The notes: generated by a model from the letters alone, not told the origin. A stretch of 35,569 nucleotides of DNA from CAZKNF01 sp964554105 (GCA_964554105.1 CAZKNF010000037.1:1-35569), one strand, 5' to 3'. Numbered from the stretch's first letter, positions 16,537 through 26,680 are shown. Made by a program: numbers and translations.

Positions 16537-17826
16537 CTACGTCTCCAGAAGGCGGGCCAGATCCCGCTGCGACGGGGAAATCGTTTCAGCGGCGACTTGA
16601 CGATCCCACAATTCCGCCAGCCGCGAAGGCGTCTCCGGCACGATTCCGATAGCGTGTTCGACGACTTCAGGAAACTTGGCGGCATGCGCTGTGGCGAGAA
16701 CCACCACGGGGCCTTCGGCACGGCCTTCGCTCCGAGCCCGGCGCACGGATTCCAAGCCGACGGCGGTATGAGGGTCCGCGATGTAGCCGGTGGTATCATA
16801 GACGCGCCTGATGGAATCGCGCGTCGCGCCATCTGTTACGGCGGTGCCGTTGATGAGCCGGCGCATCTGATCCCGCTCAAGAAGCGCATCGAGCCGCTCG
16901 AAATTGCTTGGTGCTCCGACGTCCATCGCGTTTGACAGCGTATGCACCGTCGGCTCGAATTCTGCGTCCTCGCCTCGAAGCAGCCGTGGAAAGAAATCGT
17001 TTGCGTTGTGGGCGGCGATGAAACTGCGGACGGGAAGTCCCGAGAGAAGAGCCAAAACGCCCGCCGTGAGATTACCGAGATTTCCGGATGGCACACAGAA
17101 GAGCACGTCCCTCGAACCAAGCCTGGATACCGCCCAGATGTAATAGAGCATCTGCGGAAGCAGTCGTCCGACGTTGATGGAATTGGCGGATGAGAGCTTG
17201 CGATCGGTCATTCGCAGATCCGTAAATGCTTCCTTCGCCATGCGTTGACAGTCGTCGAAGTCGCCCTCGACTGCCACGGCTCTTACGCCGGGACGCTCGA
17301 CGATGAGCTGGCGCTCCTGAGTTCGGCTTACCATTCCTTTCGGATACAGAAGGACGACGTCGATCCGATCCTGTCCTGCGAAGCCGTCCGCCACCGCACT
17401 TCCCGTATCCCCAGATGTCGCCACAAGAATCGTTATGTTCTCGTCCCGTCGCTGGAGAAAGTATCCCATCAGACGCGCCATCGTGCGTGCACCGAAATCC
17501 TTGAACGAGAGCGTCGGACCATGAAACAACTCCAGCACAGAGACACCCTCCCATCCGGCTCCGTCGAGCGGAACTATCGGTACGTCGAAATCCAGCGCAT
17601 CGCTCACGATCTCTCGCAGGGCGACCTCTTCTATTTCGTCTTCCAGCCACCGCTGCAGCACTTTCGTGCCCAATTCCGGAAAATCGTTCGCTTCTGTGAA
17701 ATCGTACGGAAGGTGGGGAATCGCTGCAGGCAGATACAGGCCGCCGTCGGGTGCGAGACCGCGAAGAAGTGCTTCTTCAAACGATGCGTGCGCGCCGCCG
17801 CGCGTGGTTTTGTACTCTATGGCCAT
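16537..17826 (-). CDS. thrC: Threonine synthase
   Basis: PLP enzyme that turns O-phosphohomoserine into threonine. The PLP lysine is Lys109 in FHGPTLSFKDFGARTMARL, followed by LVATSGDTGSAVADGF, the SANSINVGRLLPQM motif and FCVPSGNLGNLTAG, all diagnostic of the ThrC fold of the E. coli/yeast class. The start is set at ATG 17826 (429 residues), where homology begins with MAIEYKTTRGGAHASFEEAL; the open frame upstream overlaps thrB and has no homology. It begins 1 nt after the thrB stop (TAGGATG), so the two are translationally coupled. It is the last gene of the minus-strand amino-acid cluster and converges on the Ada-AlkA gene with a 48 bp gap. Confidence 0.95.
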   Translation of the reverse strand: MAIEYKTTRGGAHASFEEALLRGLAPDGGLYLPAAIPHLPYDFTEANDFPELGTKVLQRWLEDEIEEVALREIVSDALDFDVPIVPLDGAGWEGVSVLELFHGPTLSFKDFGARTMARLMGYFLQRRDENITILVATSGDTGSAVADGFAGQDRIDVVLLYPKGMVSRTQERQLIVERPGVRAVAVEGDFDDCQRMAKEAFTDLRMTDRKLSSANSINVGRLLPQMLYYIWAVSRLGSRDVLFCVPSGNLGNLTAGVLALLSGLPVRSFIAAHNANDFFPRLLRGEDAEFEPTVHTLSNAMDVGAPSNFERLDALLERDQMRRLINGTAVTDGATRDSIRRVYDTTGYIADPHTAVGLESVRRARSEGRAEGPVVVLATAHAAKFPEVVEHAIGIVPETPSRLAELWDRQVAAETISPSQRDLARLLET

Positions 17827-17827
17827 C

Positions 17828-18826
17828 CTACAACTCGACCATTTTTGAGGTCTGTCGTTCGGACAATTCGGCCACGCCGTCAGCATTGGCTGATGCGAGC
17901 ACCCCGCGCGCGTCGATCCCCTCGCTAAGGCTGGCCTCCACCATGGCAGTTCGCACGCGTGCGGCGTCACGTTCTGAAGCGGCGAGAGCAAACATTGCCG
18001 GCCCCGAACCCGTGAGCGCACATCCGAAGGCCCCTGCAGCCATCGCGGCTCGGCGAACGGCACGATAGCACGGAACGAGCTTTGCTCGCACGGGCTCAAT
18101 GAGCCGATCCTGCATCATGCAACGTCCGACGGTCTCCCAATCGCCGCATCGATATGCGTCGACGAGAAAGGCGAGCTCGGATGCGTTGTGCACGGCATCG
18201 CGGAGTGGAACACGATCCGGCAGCATCTCGCGTGCCTGTTTCGTCAGTACTTCTACGTCGGGCAGCACGATCGCGATATGCAGTTCCTCGGGCAGCTCGA
18301 CGCGTCGATACCGAGACGGATTACTCGAAGATACGAGCACGAGTCCGCCGAGAAGCGCCGGCAATGCGTTGTCACCGTGCCGACCACCGGAAGCCACGTC
18401 CTCCGCGTCAAGTACGGCTTCGACCATCTCCTCCTTTGCGAGCGGTTGCCCCAGAAGAACATTGGCCGCCCAGGCGCCGGCAACCGCACTGGCCGCTGAG
18501 CCGCCGATGCCCGATCCGAGTGGAATCCCCTTCTTCAATCTGAAATGCATTCCCTGTTGGGACTCCACCGTGCGCAGCACACCGGCGGCGGCGATGACTG
18601 CCGTATTTCGCCTGGGATCGGCTGGAAGTACCCAACTGACAATTCCGGGGTGGTGTTCGAGGTGAATACCGGGCTCATCCGTGAGGCGCGCCTCTATCAC
18701 GTCGCCAATGCCGCTGATGCACAGGCCGAGTGCATCGAATCCGGGGCCGAGATTGGAAAGAGAAGCGGGACCGAAAATTTGTACAATTTTGCTGGTGGAT
18801 TCGCCGCTTGAATCGTAGGCGTTCAT
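17828..18826 (-). CDS. thrB: Homoserine kinase
   Basis: GHMP-family kinase that phosphorylates homoserine with ATP, giving the substrate of the next gene product. The family motifs are SLSNLGPGFDALGLC (22-36), the phosphate-loop GIPLGSGIGGSAASAVAGA (100-118) and the C-terminal FGCALTGSGPAMFAL segment. At 332 residues it is normal length. Its ATG overlaps the gltD stop (ATGA) and its TAG lies 1 nt before thrC, so gltD-thrB-thrC should be read as one message. Aspartokinase and homoserine dehydrogenase genes are not in the window. Confidence 0.95.
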   Translation of the reverse strand: MNAYDSSGESTSKIVQIFGPASLSNLGPGFDALGLCISGIGDVIEARLTDEPGIHLEHHPGIVSWVLPADPRRNTAVIAAAGVLRTVESQQGMHFRLKKGIPLGSGIGGSAASAVAGAWAANVLLGQPLAKEEMVEAVLDAEDVASGGRHGDNALPALLGGLVLVSSSNPSRYRRVELPEELHIAIVLPDVEVLTKQAREMLPDRVPLRDAVHNASELAFLVDAYRCGDWETVGRCMMQDRLIEPVRAKLVPCYRAVRRAAMAAGAFGCALTGSGPAMFALAASERDAARVRTAMVEASLSEGIDARGVLASANADGVAELSERQTSKMVEL

Positions 18827-20292
18827 CGGATCACCGGCAAATCCCCTACGCCCTTGGCGGGCAGCGGCGTCGCCTCCTGGCGAAGGTAGCTGTCCACGCC
18901 GCGTGCCGCTTCGCGGCCTTCGGAGATCGCCCAGACAACCAGCGACTGTCCGCGCCGCATATCACCGGCCGAAAAAATTCCCGGGCGGCTTGTCATGTAT
19001 TCGTCGTCTGTCTTGACGTTGCCCCGAGGATCGAGCTCCAGCCCAAGCTGCGAGATCATGCCGTCCGTTTCGGGACCGACATAGCCAATGGCGAGCAAAA
19101 CGAGATCGGCGGGCCAGTCCCTCTCTGTTCCGGGCTGCTCTTCGAAGTGCGTGCGGCCAGACTCGTCCGTCTTTACCGCGACCTGCACCGTCGTCAGCTT
19201 GTCGACGTGCCCGTCGCGCCCGGAGAACGCTTTGGTGAGGATGCTCCAGCGTCGATCGGCGCCTTCCTCGTGCGACGAGCTTACCGTGAGCTTCATCGGA
19301 TAGAACGGCCAGGGCTGGTGCTCCGGTCGACCCTTCGGCGGCATCGGCAACAGTTCAAATTGCGTGATCGTCCGCGCCGCCTGCCGATTCGCCGTTCCGA
19401 TGCAGTCGCTTCCGGTATCCCCCCCGCCGATCACGATCACGTGCTTGTCCTTTGCAAGTATCGGTTCTACGCCGTGGAGCGATTCGCCTGCAACGCGCTT
19501 ATTCTGCTGCCAGAGGTAGTCCCAGGCAAAATGGATGCCGTCGAGGTCACGGCCGGTTATCGGCAGATCACGCGCCTGTGTAGCGCCTCCGCACAGTATG
19601 ATGGCATCGAACTTCTCGAGTTCATCTACCGCATAATCAACACCTACTTCAATCCCCGTCCTGAACTCGACTCCCTCCTGCCGCATGATGTCGACCCGGC
19701 GCTCCACAACGTGCTTCTCGAGCTTGAAATCCGGAATGCCGTAACGCAGAAGGCCGCCAACCTGATCGTCGCGCTCGAAAACGACGACGACGTATCCGGC
19801 TTGATTAAGCTGATCGGCAGCGGCGAGCCCTGCAGGGCCCGACCCGACGACCGCAACGCGTTGGCCATTTCGATCCTCCGGCGGCCTTGGCACGATGAAG
19901 CCTTCGTCCCACGCCCGTTCGCTGATCTCCTTCTCGATCTGCTCGATGGTGACCGGAGGCTCGTTGATGCCGAGGACGCAGGCGGATTCGCACGGTGCAG
20001 GGCAAATTCGCCCCGTAAATTCCGGAAAATTGTTCGTCGCACGAAGGCGGAAGAACGCCTCCTCCCAACGACCACGATAGACGAGATCGTTCCAATCCGG
20101 AATGATGTTTCCGAGAGGGCATCCTGATTGACAGAACGGTACGCCGCAGTCCATGCACCGCGCCGCCTGCTCCTTTGCTTTGTGCTGGGGAAGCGGCATG
20201 TAGATCTCGCGGTAGTCATGTTTCCGCTCCTCCACCGGCCGCCGCTGGGGCAGTTCTCGAGTGTACTCTATAAAGCCGGTCGGCTTACCCAT
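18823..20292 (-). CDS. gltD: Glutamate synthase small (beta) subunit
   Basis: The FAD-containing electron-input subunit of NADPH-GOGAT, which passes electrons to the large subunit to make glutamate from glutamine and 2-oxoglutarate. The N-terminal cysteine-rich clusters are intact: ARCMDCGVPFCQSGCPLGN (44-62) and GRICPAPCESACVLG (94-108). The FAD site VAVVGSGPAGLAAADQL and the NADPH site VIVIGGGDTGSDCIGTANR follow, with a C-terminal GIFSAGDMRRGQSLVVWAI. The length of 489 residues is typical. It lies 86 bp after gltB and overlaps thrB by 4 nt. The Asp-Met-Arg-Arg-Gly signature separates it from the related NADPH oxidoreductases. Confidence 0.95.
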   Translation of the reverse strand: MGKPTGFIEYTRELPQRRPVEERKHDYREIYMPLPQHKAKEQAARCMDCGVPFCQSGCPLGNIIPDWNDLVYRGRWEEAFFRLRATNNFPEFTGRICPAPCESACVLGINEPPVTIEQIEKEISERAWDEGFIVPRPPEDRNGQRVAVVGSGPAGLAAADQLNQAGYVVVVFERDDQVGGLLRYGIPDFKLEKHVVERRVDIMRQEGVEFRTGIEVGVDYAVDELEKFDAIILCGGATQARDLPITGRDLDGIHFAWDYLWQQNKRVAGESLHGVEPILAKDKHVIVIGGGDTGSDCIGTANRQAARTITQFELLPMPPKGRPEHQPWPFYPMKLTVSSSHEEGADRRWSILTKAFSGRDGHVDKLTTVQVAVKTDESGRTHFEEQPGTERDWPADLVLLAIGYVGPETDGMISQLGLELDPRGNVKTDDEYMTSRPGIFSAGDMRRGQSLVVWAISEGREAARGVDSYLRQEATPLPAKGVGDLPVIR

Positions 20293-20378
20293 GTAGAGTT
20301 CAGTTTTTAAGGTTCAAAATCATTCTTCAACAGTCTCCCGGAGCCCAGCGCCTAGTGAGCAGCCCTTCCCAGCGTGCG

Positions 20379-23300
20379 TCAGGCCGCGACGTGTTCGCTG
20401 AGCGTTCCCTCACCGGCCTCTTCTTCCAGACGCAGCAGCGCGTTCCTGTATTCGATCGGCATCACTTTCACAAATTGCACGAGGGCTGATTCCCAATTTT
20501 CCAGAACCCATTCGGCCACCGAGCTGTGCGTGTACCTATGATGCTTCTGAATCATGTCACGGAGCTCGCTGATGTCCTCTGCATCGGTGACATCTTCCAG
20601 ATCCACCATATCGGGATTGACTCGCAGCGTCCGGAAGTCCTGCGTACCGTCGAGTACGTACGCGACGCCGCCGCTCATGCCGGCAGCAAAATTGCGGCCG
20701 GTCCGGCCAAGGACTACAACGCGTCCGCCGGTCATGTATTCGCAAGCATGATCGCCCACGCCCTCGACCACCGCGTGGACACCGCTATTGCGCACGCCGA
20801 ATCGCTCGCCGGCCTGTCCACGCACGTAAATCTCCCCGGCCGTCGCACCGTAGAGTGCCACGTTTCCGATGATGATATTGCGATGCGGCTCGTAGGCTGC
20901 GGTCTTCGGCGGACGAACGATAAGTTTTGCTCCCGAGAGGCCCTTGCCGAAGTAGTCGTTGGCGTCGCCCTCGAGGTCTACCGTCACACCTCGTGCACCG
21001 AACGCAAAAAAGCTCTGACCGCCCGACCCGCTCGCACGGATCAGAATCGTGTCGTCAGGCAGACCCTTCTCGCCGTATCGGCTGCTGACCTCGGCGGACA
21101 GCATCGTGCCGACCGTCCGGTTCGTATTGCTGACATTCGTGTTTATCTCGACAGGTGTCGCGCAATCCAGCGCCGGTCTGGCCTTCTTGATGAGCCAGTG
21201 ATCGAGCGCGGCGTCGAGTCCATGATCCTGCTCGTCTGATCGGAACCCCCGCAGAGCGGCAGGTACCTGCGGCTTCACCAGAAGGCTCGAGAGATCCAGA
21301 TGCTTGGCCTTCCAGTGCTCGACCTTACGTACCTTCAGGCGCTCTACCTGCCCGACCATTTCGTCGAGCGTGCGGAAGCCGAGGCGAGCCATGATCTGTC
21401 TGAGCTCCTCAGCGACGAAGTGAAAATAGTTAATGACGTGCTCGGGCTTTCCCGTGAACTTCTTTCGCAGCTCCGGGTCCTGAGTTGCGATGCCGACAGG
21501 GCATGTATTCAAGTGGCACTTACGCATCATGATGCAGCCCATGGCGACGAGCGGTGCCGTGGCGAAGCCGAACTCATCGGCGCCCAACAGACAGGCGATC
21601 GCCACGTCACGACCTGTCTTCAACTGGCCGTCGCATTCGACTTTCACACGCGTCCGCAGTCCGTTACGCGTCAGTACTTGATGGGCCTCCGAGAGGCCGA
21701 GCTCCCACGGCAATCCGGCATGCATGATCGATGTTTGCGGCGACGCTCCCGTGCCGCCGTCGTGTCCCGAAATGAGGATGACGTCGGCCTTGCCCTTCGC
21801 TACGCCGGCGGCAATCGTGCCGACCCCGACCTCCGAAACGAGCTTTACGCAGATCCGTGCGCTCGGATTGGAATTCTTTAGATCATGAATGAGCTGCGCC
21901 AGATCTTCGATCGAGTAAATGTCGTGATGCGGCGGCGGTGAGATCAGTCCTACGTATGGCGTCGAGTGCCGCGTCTTGGCGATCCAAGGGTACACCTTCT
22001 CGCCGGGAAGCTGTCCGCCTTCGCCAGGCTTCGCTCCCTGCGCCATTTTGATCTGAATCTCGTCGGCACTGGTCAGATAATCGATCGTCACACCGAAGCG
22101 TCCGCTGGCAACCTGTTTGATCCGGCTGCGGCGAAGGCTGCCCCGGTCGTAACGGTGCGGCTCCTCTCCACCCTCGCCCGTATTGCTCTTGCCGCCGATT
22201 CGGTTCATGGCCAGAGCGAGCGTCTCGTGCGTCTCCCTGGAGATCGACCCGTACGACATCGCACCGGTCTTGAAACGTTTAACCAATTCCGTCCAATGTT
22301 CGACTTCTTCGAGGGGAACCGGCTCTATGCCGGCTCCATCCAGGTCGAGCAGGCCGCGGAGCGTACCCAGATTTTTCGTCTGATCGTTTACGCGCCGGGC
22401 ATACTCTTCGTACGTCGAAAATTCGTTCTGACGCACCGAATGCTGCAGCCGTGCGATCGACATCGGATTGAATATGTGATGTTCCCCGTTGCGGCGCCAC
22501 AAATACCGTCCGCCGACGTCGAGCATCAGCTTGTAGTCCAGTTCGACCTTCGGATAGGCCTGCTTGTGTCGAAGCTGCGCCTCGAGCGCGATCGTATCCA
22601 GATCGATCCCGCCGATGCGAGTAGCCGTGCCGCTGAAGTAACGGTCGACGACATCGCGACCGATGCCGACCGCCTCGAAGATCTGCGCCCCGCGGTAGCT
22701 CTGCAGGGTCGAAATGCCCATCTTAGACATCACTTTCAGAATGCCCTTCCCGATCGCCTTGATGTATCGGTAGACCGCTTCGTCCGGACTGATGGAGTCC
22801 GTAGCCACATGGCTGCGAACAACTTGAAGGGCTAGGTACGGGTTGATGGCGTCGGCGCCATACCCGATGAGGACACAGAACTGATGAACCTCTCTAGGCT
22901 CACCACTCTCCACCACGACAGAGGCACGCGTACGGAGTCCTTTACGAATCAGATGATGATGAACTGCTCCGGTGGCGAGCAGCGCCGGAATCGGCGCCTG
23001 CGTGCGTCCCGCGTCGCGATCAGAAAGAATGAGAATCGACCGGCCGGCATTCACGGCCTCCTCGGCTTGTGCGCAAAGTGAGTCGAGCGCCCGCCGCAGG
23101 CCCTCACCTCCGTCGGCAATGTCGAAGACCGTCGAAATCGTCTGCGCCGACACACCCCTCACCTTCGAATCCCTGATACGTGACAACTCGACATCGAGTA
23201 ATATGGGCTGCTTGAGAACGAGCTTTCGACAGTGCTCAGGGGTTTCTTTAAAGAGATCCTGCTCCGACCCGAGCTGCGTGAAAAGTGAGGTGACGAGCTC

Positions 23301-24908
23301 CTCGCGAATGGCATCGAGGGGTGGATTCGTAACCTGCGCGAATAGCTGTCGGAAATAGTCGTACAGAAGTCGGGGCCTGTCCGACAGCACGGCCAGCGGC
23401 GAATCGTCGCCCATCGAGCCGAGAGGCTCCTTCGCCTTCTGGCCCATGGGGCCCATCAGGACACGTTCATCCTCAAGGGTGTAGCCGAAAAGCTGCTGCC
23501 GACGGTGAAGCTCGTCCGTGTCGTACGTATCAGGCGCCGCCGAGCTGGGAAGATCGTCGAGATCGAGCGTGTTCTCCGTGATCCAGTCGAGGTACGGCCG
23601 CCGCGCAGCCAGGCGCGACTTCACCTCCTCGTCGCTGATGAGGCGGTGCTCTTTCAAATCCACGAGAAACATTTTGCCCGGTTGGAGGCGCCCCTTTGAT
23701 TCGACGTTTGCCGGATCCACGTCGAGGACCCCCGTCTCGGACGAGAGGATGACCACGCCGTCCTTCGTTACGGTATAGCGAGACGGGCGCAGGCCGTTGC
23801 GATCGAGAATTGCGCCGATGAAACGGCCGTCCGTAAACGGCAGCGTCGCCGGACCGTCCCACGGCTCCATCAGACACGAGTGGTATTCATAGAAGGCGCG
23901 CTTTTCGTCGCTCATCTCCGTCGCGTGCTCCCAGGCCTCCGGTACCAGCATCATCATGGCATGGGGAAGCGAACGGCCGGTGAAATAGAGCAGCTCGACG
24001 GCGTTGTCGAGGATCGCGGAATCGGAGGCCCCTTCGGTGAGGATCGGAAAGAGCTTCTGCATGTCCTCGCCGAAAAGCTCCGATTCGAAGAGCCGCTGGC
24101 GCGCGTTCATCCAGTTGACATTGCCTCGCAGCGTATTGATTTCGCCGTTGTGGCTTAGAAATCGAAACGGCTGGGCGAGCGGCCATCTGGGAAGCGTGTT
24201 CGTCGAAAACCGCGAATGGACCATCGCCAACGCGCTTTTCATCGACGAATCAGAAAGATCCGGATAGTATTCCGGAAGCTGCCTGACCGTCAGCATGCCC
24301 TTGTAGACGATCGTCCGGGAGGACAGCGAGGATATGTAGTAATTTCCCTTTTCAGGGAGGTCCGCCTTGCGAACGGCGTGTTCGGTGACCTTTCGGATGA
24401 CATACAATTTCCGCTCGAAGGCATCCTGGTCCGCGATATTGGGCCCACGTCCGATGAAAACCTGCCAGATGTCCGGTTCCTGCTCGCGTGCCGCACCGCC
24501 GACATGTTCATCATTCGTTGGGACGCGCCGCCATCCGAGCAATTCCTGGCCTTCGTCGCGGACGACGTCTTCGAATTGTTTCTTGCAGTACGCTTGCTGT
24601 TCGGGATCGCGAGGTAGAAAGACGGATCCGGCCGCATAGCTGCCGGCCGAACGCCCGCCTGCACCGAAATCCTCGAGTATGGGCGCAAAGAATTCATGCG
24701 GAAGCTGTATCAGGATGCCTGCGCCGTCGCCCGTCAGCTCGTCACATCCACACGCCCCGCGATGCTCGAGATTGATAAGCATCTCGATTCCCTGCGCCAC
24801 GATGGCGTGGGTCGGCTCGTTGTCGATTCGACAGATGAACCCGACGCCGCATGCGTCGTGCTCATAAAACGAATCGTACAGGCCTTCGCGGGTACGGCTG
24901 TATTGCAT
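20379..24908 (-). CDS. gltB: Glutamate synthase large (alpha) subunit
   Basis: The ammonia-transferring subunit of NADPH-GOGAT, 1509 residues, the usual size. After removal of the short leader the glutaminase nucleophile is Cys20 in HDACGVGFIC, followed by the GATase class II segment NLEHRGACGCDELTGDGAG. A central domain, an FMN-binding synthase domain (AQGAKPGEGGQLPGEK, then VDVILISGHDGGTGASP-like KADVILISGHDGGTGASP) and the 3Fe-4S cysteines in CIMMRKCHLNTCPVGIATQ come next. A C-terminal beta-helix (GNVALYGATAGEIYVRG) closes the protein. An in-frame TTG at 24920 exists, but GGAGG lies 5 nt before the ATG at 24908, which fixes the start. It follows cimA by 97 bp. Confidence 0.96.
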   Translation of the reverse strand: MQYSRTREGLYDSFYEHDACGVGFICRIDNEPTHAIVAQGIEMLINLEHRGACGCDELTGDGAGILIQLPHEFFAPILEDFGAGGRSAGSYAAGSVFLPRDPEQQAYCKKQFEDVVRDEGQELLGWRRVPTNDEHVGGAAREQEPDIWQVFIGRGPNIADQDAFERKLYVIRKVTEHAVRKADLPEKGNYYISSLSSRTIVYKGMLTVRQLPEYYPDLSDSSMKSALAMVHSRFSTNTLPRWPLAQPFRFLSHNGEINTLRGNVNWMNARQRLFESELFGEDMQKLFPILTEGASDSAILDNAVELLYFTGRSLPHAMMMLVPEAWEHATEMSDEKRAFYEYHSCLMEPWDGPATLPFTDGRFIGAILDRNGLRPSRYTVTKDGVVILSSETGVLDVDPANVESKGRLQPGKMFLVDLKEHRLISDEEVKSRLAARRPYLDWITENTLDLDDLPSSAAPDTYDTDELHRRQQLFGYTLEDERVLMGPMGQKAKEPLGSMGDDSPLAVLSDRPRLLYDYFRQLFAQVTNPPLDAIREELVTSLFTQLGSEQDLFKETPEHCRKLVLKQPILLDVELSRIRDSKVRGVSAQTISTVFDIADGGEGLRRALDSLCAQAEEAVNAGRSILILSDRDAGRTQAPIPALLATGAVHHHLIRKGLRTRASVVVESGEPREVHQFCVLIGYGADAINPYLALQVVRSHVATDSISPDEAVYRYIKAIGKGILKVMSKMGISTLQSYRGAQIFEAVGIGRDVVDRYFSGTATRIGGIDLDTIALEAQLRHKQAYPKVELDYKLMLDVGGRYLWRRNGEHHIFNPMSIARLQHSVRQNEFSTYEEYARRVNDQTKNLGTLRGLLDLDGAGIEPVPLEEVEHWTELVKRFKTGAMSYGSISRETHETLALAMNRIGGKSNTGEGGEEPHRYDRGSLRRSRIKQVASGRFGVTIDYLTSADEIQIKMAQGAKPGEGGQLPGEKVYPWIAKTRHSTPYVGLISPPPHHDIYSIEDLAQLIHDLKNSNPSARICVKLVSEVGVGTIAAGVAKGKADVILISGHDGGTGASPQTSIMHAGLPWELGLSEAHQVLTRNGLRTRVKVECDGQLKTGRDVAIACLLGADEFGFATAPLVAMGCIMMRKCHLNTCPVGIATQDPELRKKFTGKPEHVINYFHFVAEELRQIMARLGFRTLDEMVGQVERLKVRKVEHWKAKHLDLSSLLVKPQVPAALRGFRSDEQDHGLDAALDHWLIKKARPALDCATPVEINTNVSNTNRTVGTMLSAEVSSRYGEKGLPDDTILIRASGSGGQSFFAFGARGVTVDLEGDANDYFGKGLSGAKLIVRPPKTAAYEPHRNIIIGNVALYGATAGEIYVRGQAGERFGVRNSGVHAVVEGVGDHACEYMTGGRVVVLGRTGRNFAAGMSGGVAYVLDGTQDFRTLRVNPDMVDLEDVTDAEDISELRDMIQKHHRYTHSSVAEWVLENWESALVQFVKVMPIEYRNALLRLEEEAGEGTLSEHVAA

Positions 24909-24913
24909 TATGT

Positions 24914-24918
24914 CCTCC
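24914..24918 (-). promoter_or_regulatory. Shine-Dalgarno site deciding the gltB start
   Basis: GGAGG on the minus strand, 5 nt before the ATG at 24908. It overlaps an in-frame TTG (24920) that therefore is unlikely to be the true start. Confidence 0.65.
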
Positions 24919-25005
24919 AACTTTCAGATGGTTTCGAAAGAACACCGGACCAAACGCGGCTGTCCGCGCCGGTCCTGATCGGCATTCCACTCATGGCAAG
25001 CGGCG

Positions 25006-26667
25006 TCACGTTGCCGGGACGGCCGCCGCCGACTCGCGCTGCGGCGCGGTCGCGATGGCGTCAGACGGCAGCTTACCTGTCGAAACGACGCCGATACGCA
25101 TTAACTGGTAGCGGACGCCGTCAGCGAGGGCCTGCCAGCTGGCTTCGAGGATATTGGCCGAAACACCCACGGTGCTCCACGTGGCGCTTCCGTCCGTATG
25201 CTCGACGAGTACGCGCACGAATGCGCCGGTGCCGTCCTCCGGACTGACGACGCGAACCTTGTAATCGGCCAGACGCACGTCCTCGAGACCCGGATAGAAC
25301 GAGACGAGCACTTTGCGGAGTGCATTCGAGAGCGCATCGACCGGACCGACGCCCTCCGCCACGATCAATTCGCGCCGTCCGTCTACCGTGACGACGATCG
25401 TCGCCTCTGAGCAATCGGCTTCCTCGTTGTTGAGCTCGCTCCGCACTCGCAGGCGTTCGAGCTGAAAGAAATCGGTCTTTTCTCCCTGGATTTTCCGGAG
25501 CAGGAGTTCGAACGAAGCCTCAGCGCCTTCAAATTCATATCCGAGGTGCTCGAGTTCCTTGATCCGCTGAACGGCCCGAGCCGCGTCATCCTGCTCTCCG
25601 AGTTTCAGACCGAGCTCCTCTGCCTTATAACGTACATTGCTGCGGCCGGAGAGGTCCGACACGAGGACTCTGCGCCGGTTGCCGACTTCTTCCGGCACGA
25701 GATGTTCATACGCTCGCGGGTCCTTCATGACCGCCGAAACGTGGATGCCGCCCTTGTGAGCGAAGGCGCTGCGCCCGACGTAGGCGGTTCGATCGATCGG
25801 ATCTAGATTCGCGACCTCGTTTACAAAATGTCCGAGATCCGTCAGCTCTCTGAGCCGCTCCTCGGGAACGCAGTCAAAGCCGAGTTTGAGCTGGAGGCCG
25901 GGGACGACGGATGTCAGATCCGCATTGCCGCATCGCTCGCCGATCCCGTTTATGGTCCCCTGGACGTGTCGTGCACCGGCTTCGACAGCTACCAGACTGT
26001 TTGCCACAGCGCAGCCGCTGTCGTTGTGCGCATGGATCCCGAGGCGTACGTCGACGGATTCACGTACTTCGCGTATGACCTCGGCAAGGCGCGTCGGCAA
26101 CGTGCCTCCGTTGGTATCACAGAGGACGAGTACTTCAGCGCCCGCATCCCGAGCAGCACGCAGTGTTTCGAGTGCATACACGGAATCCTCGCGAAAGCCA
26201 TCGAAAAAATGCTCGGCATCGTACACGACGCGGCGGCCGTTCGCGCGCAGGTACTCGATGGATGACGAAATCAGGTCAAGATTCTCTTCCTTCGTGACGC
26301 CGAGGGCGACTTCGACGTGAAGCGTCCAACTCTTGCCAAAGAGCGAGACGACGGGAGTGCCGGCCTTCAACATCGCCTCCAAATTCGGATCGTCTTCGGG
26401 CGCGAACTGGACGCGCCGCGTCGAACCGAACGCACAGAGCTGCGCATGCTCCCACTCAACGTCCTTCGCCATCTCGAAGAATTCCTGATCCTTCGGATTC
26501 GAACCCGGCCATCCGCCCTCAATAATATCGATGCCGAACCGGTCGAGCTTGCGCGCGATACGCACTTTATCGTGCGCTGTCAGGGTGACATGTTCTCCCT
26601 GAGTCCCGTCGCGCAACGTCGTATCGAAGAGTTCCACGGTGCGATCTGACCTGGTCGTATCCGTCAT
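25006..26667 (-). CDS. cimA: Citramalate synthase (CimA/LeuA superfamily)
   Basis: Condenses pyruvate with acetyl-CoA to (R)-citramalate, the entry to a threonine-independent route to 2-oxobutyrate and isoleucine. It belongs to the longer citramalate-synthase class (553 residues), not LeuA: ELFDTTLRDGTQGEHVTLT at the N terminus instead of LRDGEQ, GGWPGSNPKDQEFF, CAFGSTRR and VVYDAEHFFDGFRED. The divalent-metal ligands are Asp15 and His212/His214 in IHAHNDSGCAVANS, and TINGIGERCGNADL follows. The C-terminal ~130 residues form a LeuA-like allosteric domain. The ATG at 26667 is preceded by a promoter and a perfect palindrome. Downstream steps can be done by the LeuC/LeuD/LeuB proteins encoded just upstream. 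It heads cimA-gltB-gltD-thrB-thrC. Confidence 0.92.
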   Translation of the reverse strand: MTDTTRSDRTVELFDTTLRDGTQGEHVTLTAHDKVRIARKLDRFGIDIIEGGWPGSNPKDQEFFEMAKDVEWEHAQLCAFGSTRRVQFAPEDDPNLEAMLKAGTPVVSLFGKSWTLHVEVALGVTKEENLDLISSSIEYLRANGRRVVYDAEHFFDGFREDSVYALETLRAARDAGAEVLVLCDTNGGTLPTRLAEVIREVRESVDVRLGIHAHNDSGCAVANSLVAVEAGARHVQGTINGIGERCGNADLTSVVPGLQLKLGFDCVPEERLRELTDLGHFVNEVANLDPIDRTAYVGRSAFAHKGGIHVSAVMKDPRAYEHLVPEEVGNRRRVLVSDLSGRSNVRYKAEELGLKLGEQDDAARAVQRIKELEHLGYEFEGAEASFELLLRKIQGEKTDFFQLERLRVRSELNNEEADCSEATIVVTVDGRRELIVAEGVGPVDALSNALRKVLVSFYPGLEDVRLADYKVRVVSPEDGTGAFVRVLVEHTDGSATWSTVGVSANILEASWQALADGVRYQLMRIGVVSTGKLPSDAIATAPQRESAAAVPAT

Positions 26668-26680
26668 GGTGGTGCGATGA

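Noticed and set aside
17827..18099. N-terminal extension of threonine synthase to 18099
   Set aside because: The extra 91 residues overlap thrB and have no ThrC-like sequence; homology begins at the ATG at 17826.
18730..20127. Long plus-strand open frame (465 codons) opposite gltD and thrB
   Set aside because: No recognisable domain; the minus strand encodes intact GltD and ThrB here. High GC produces long antisense frames.
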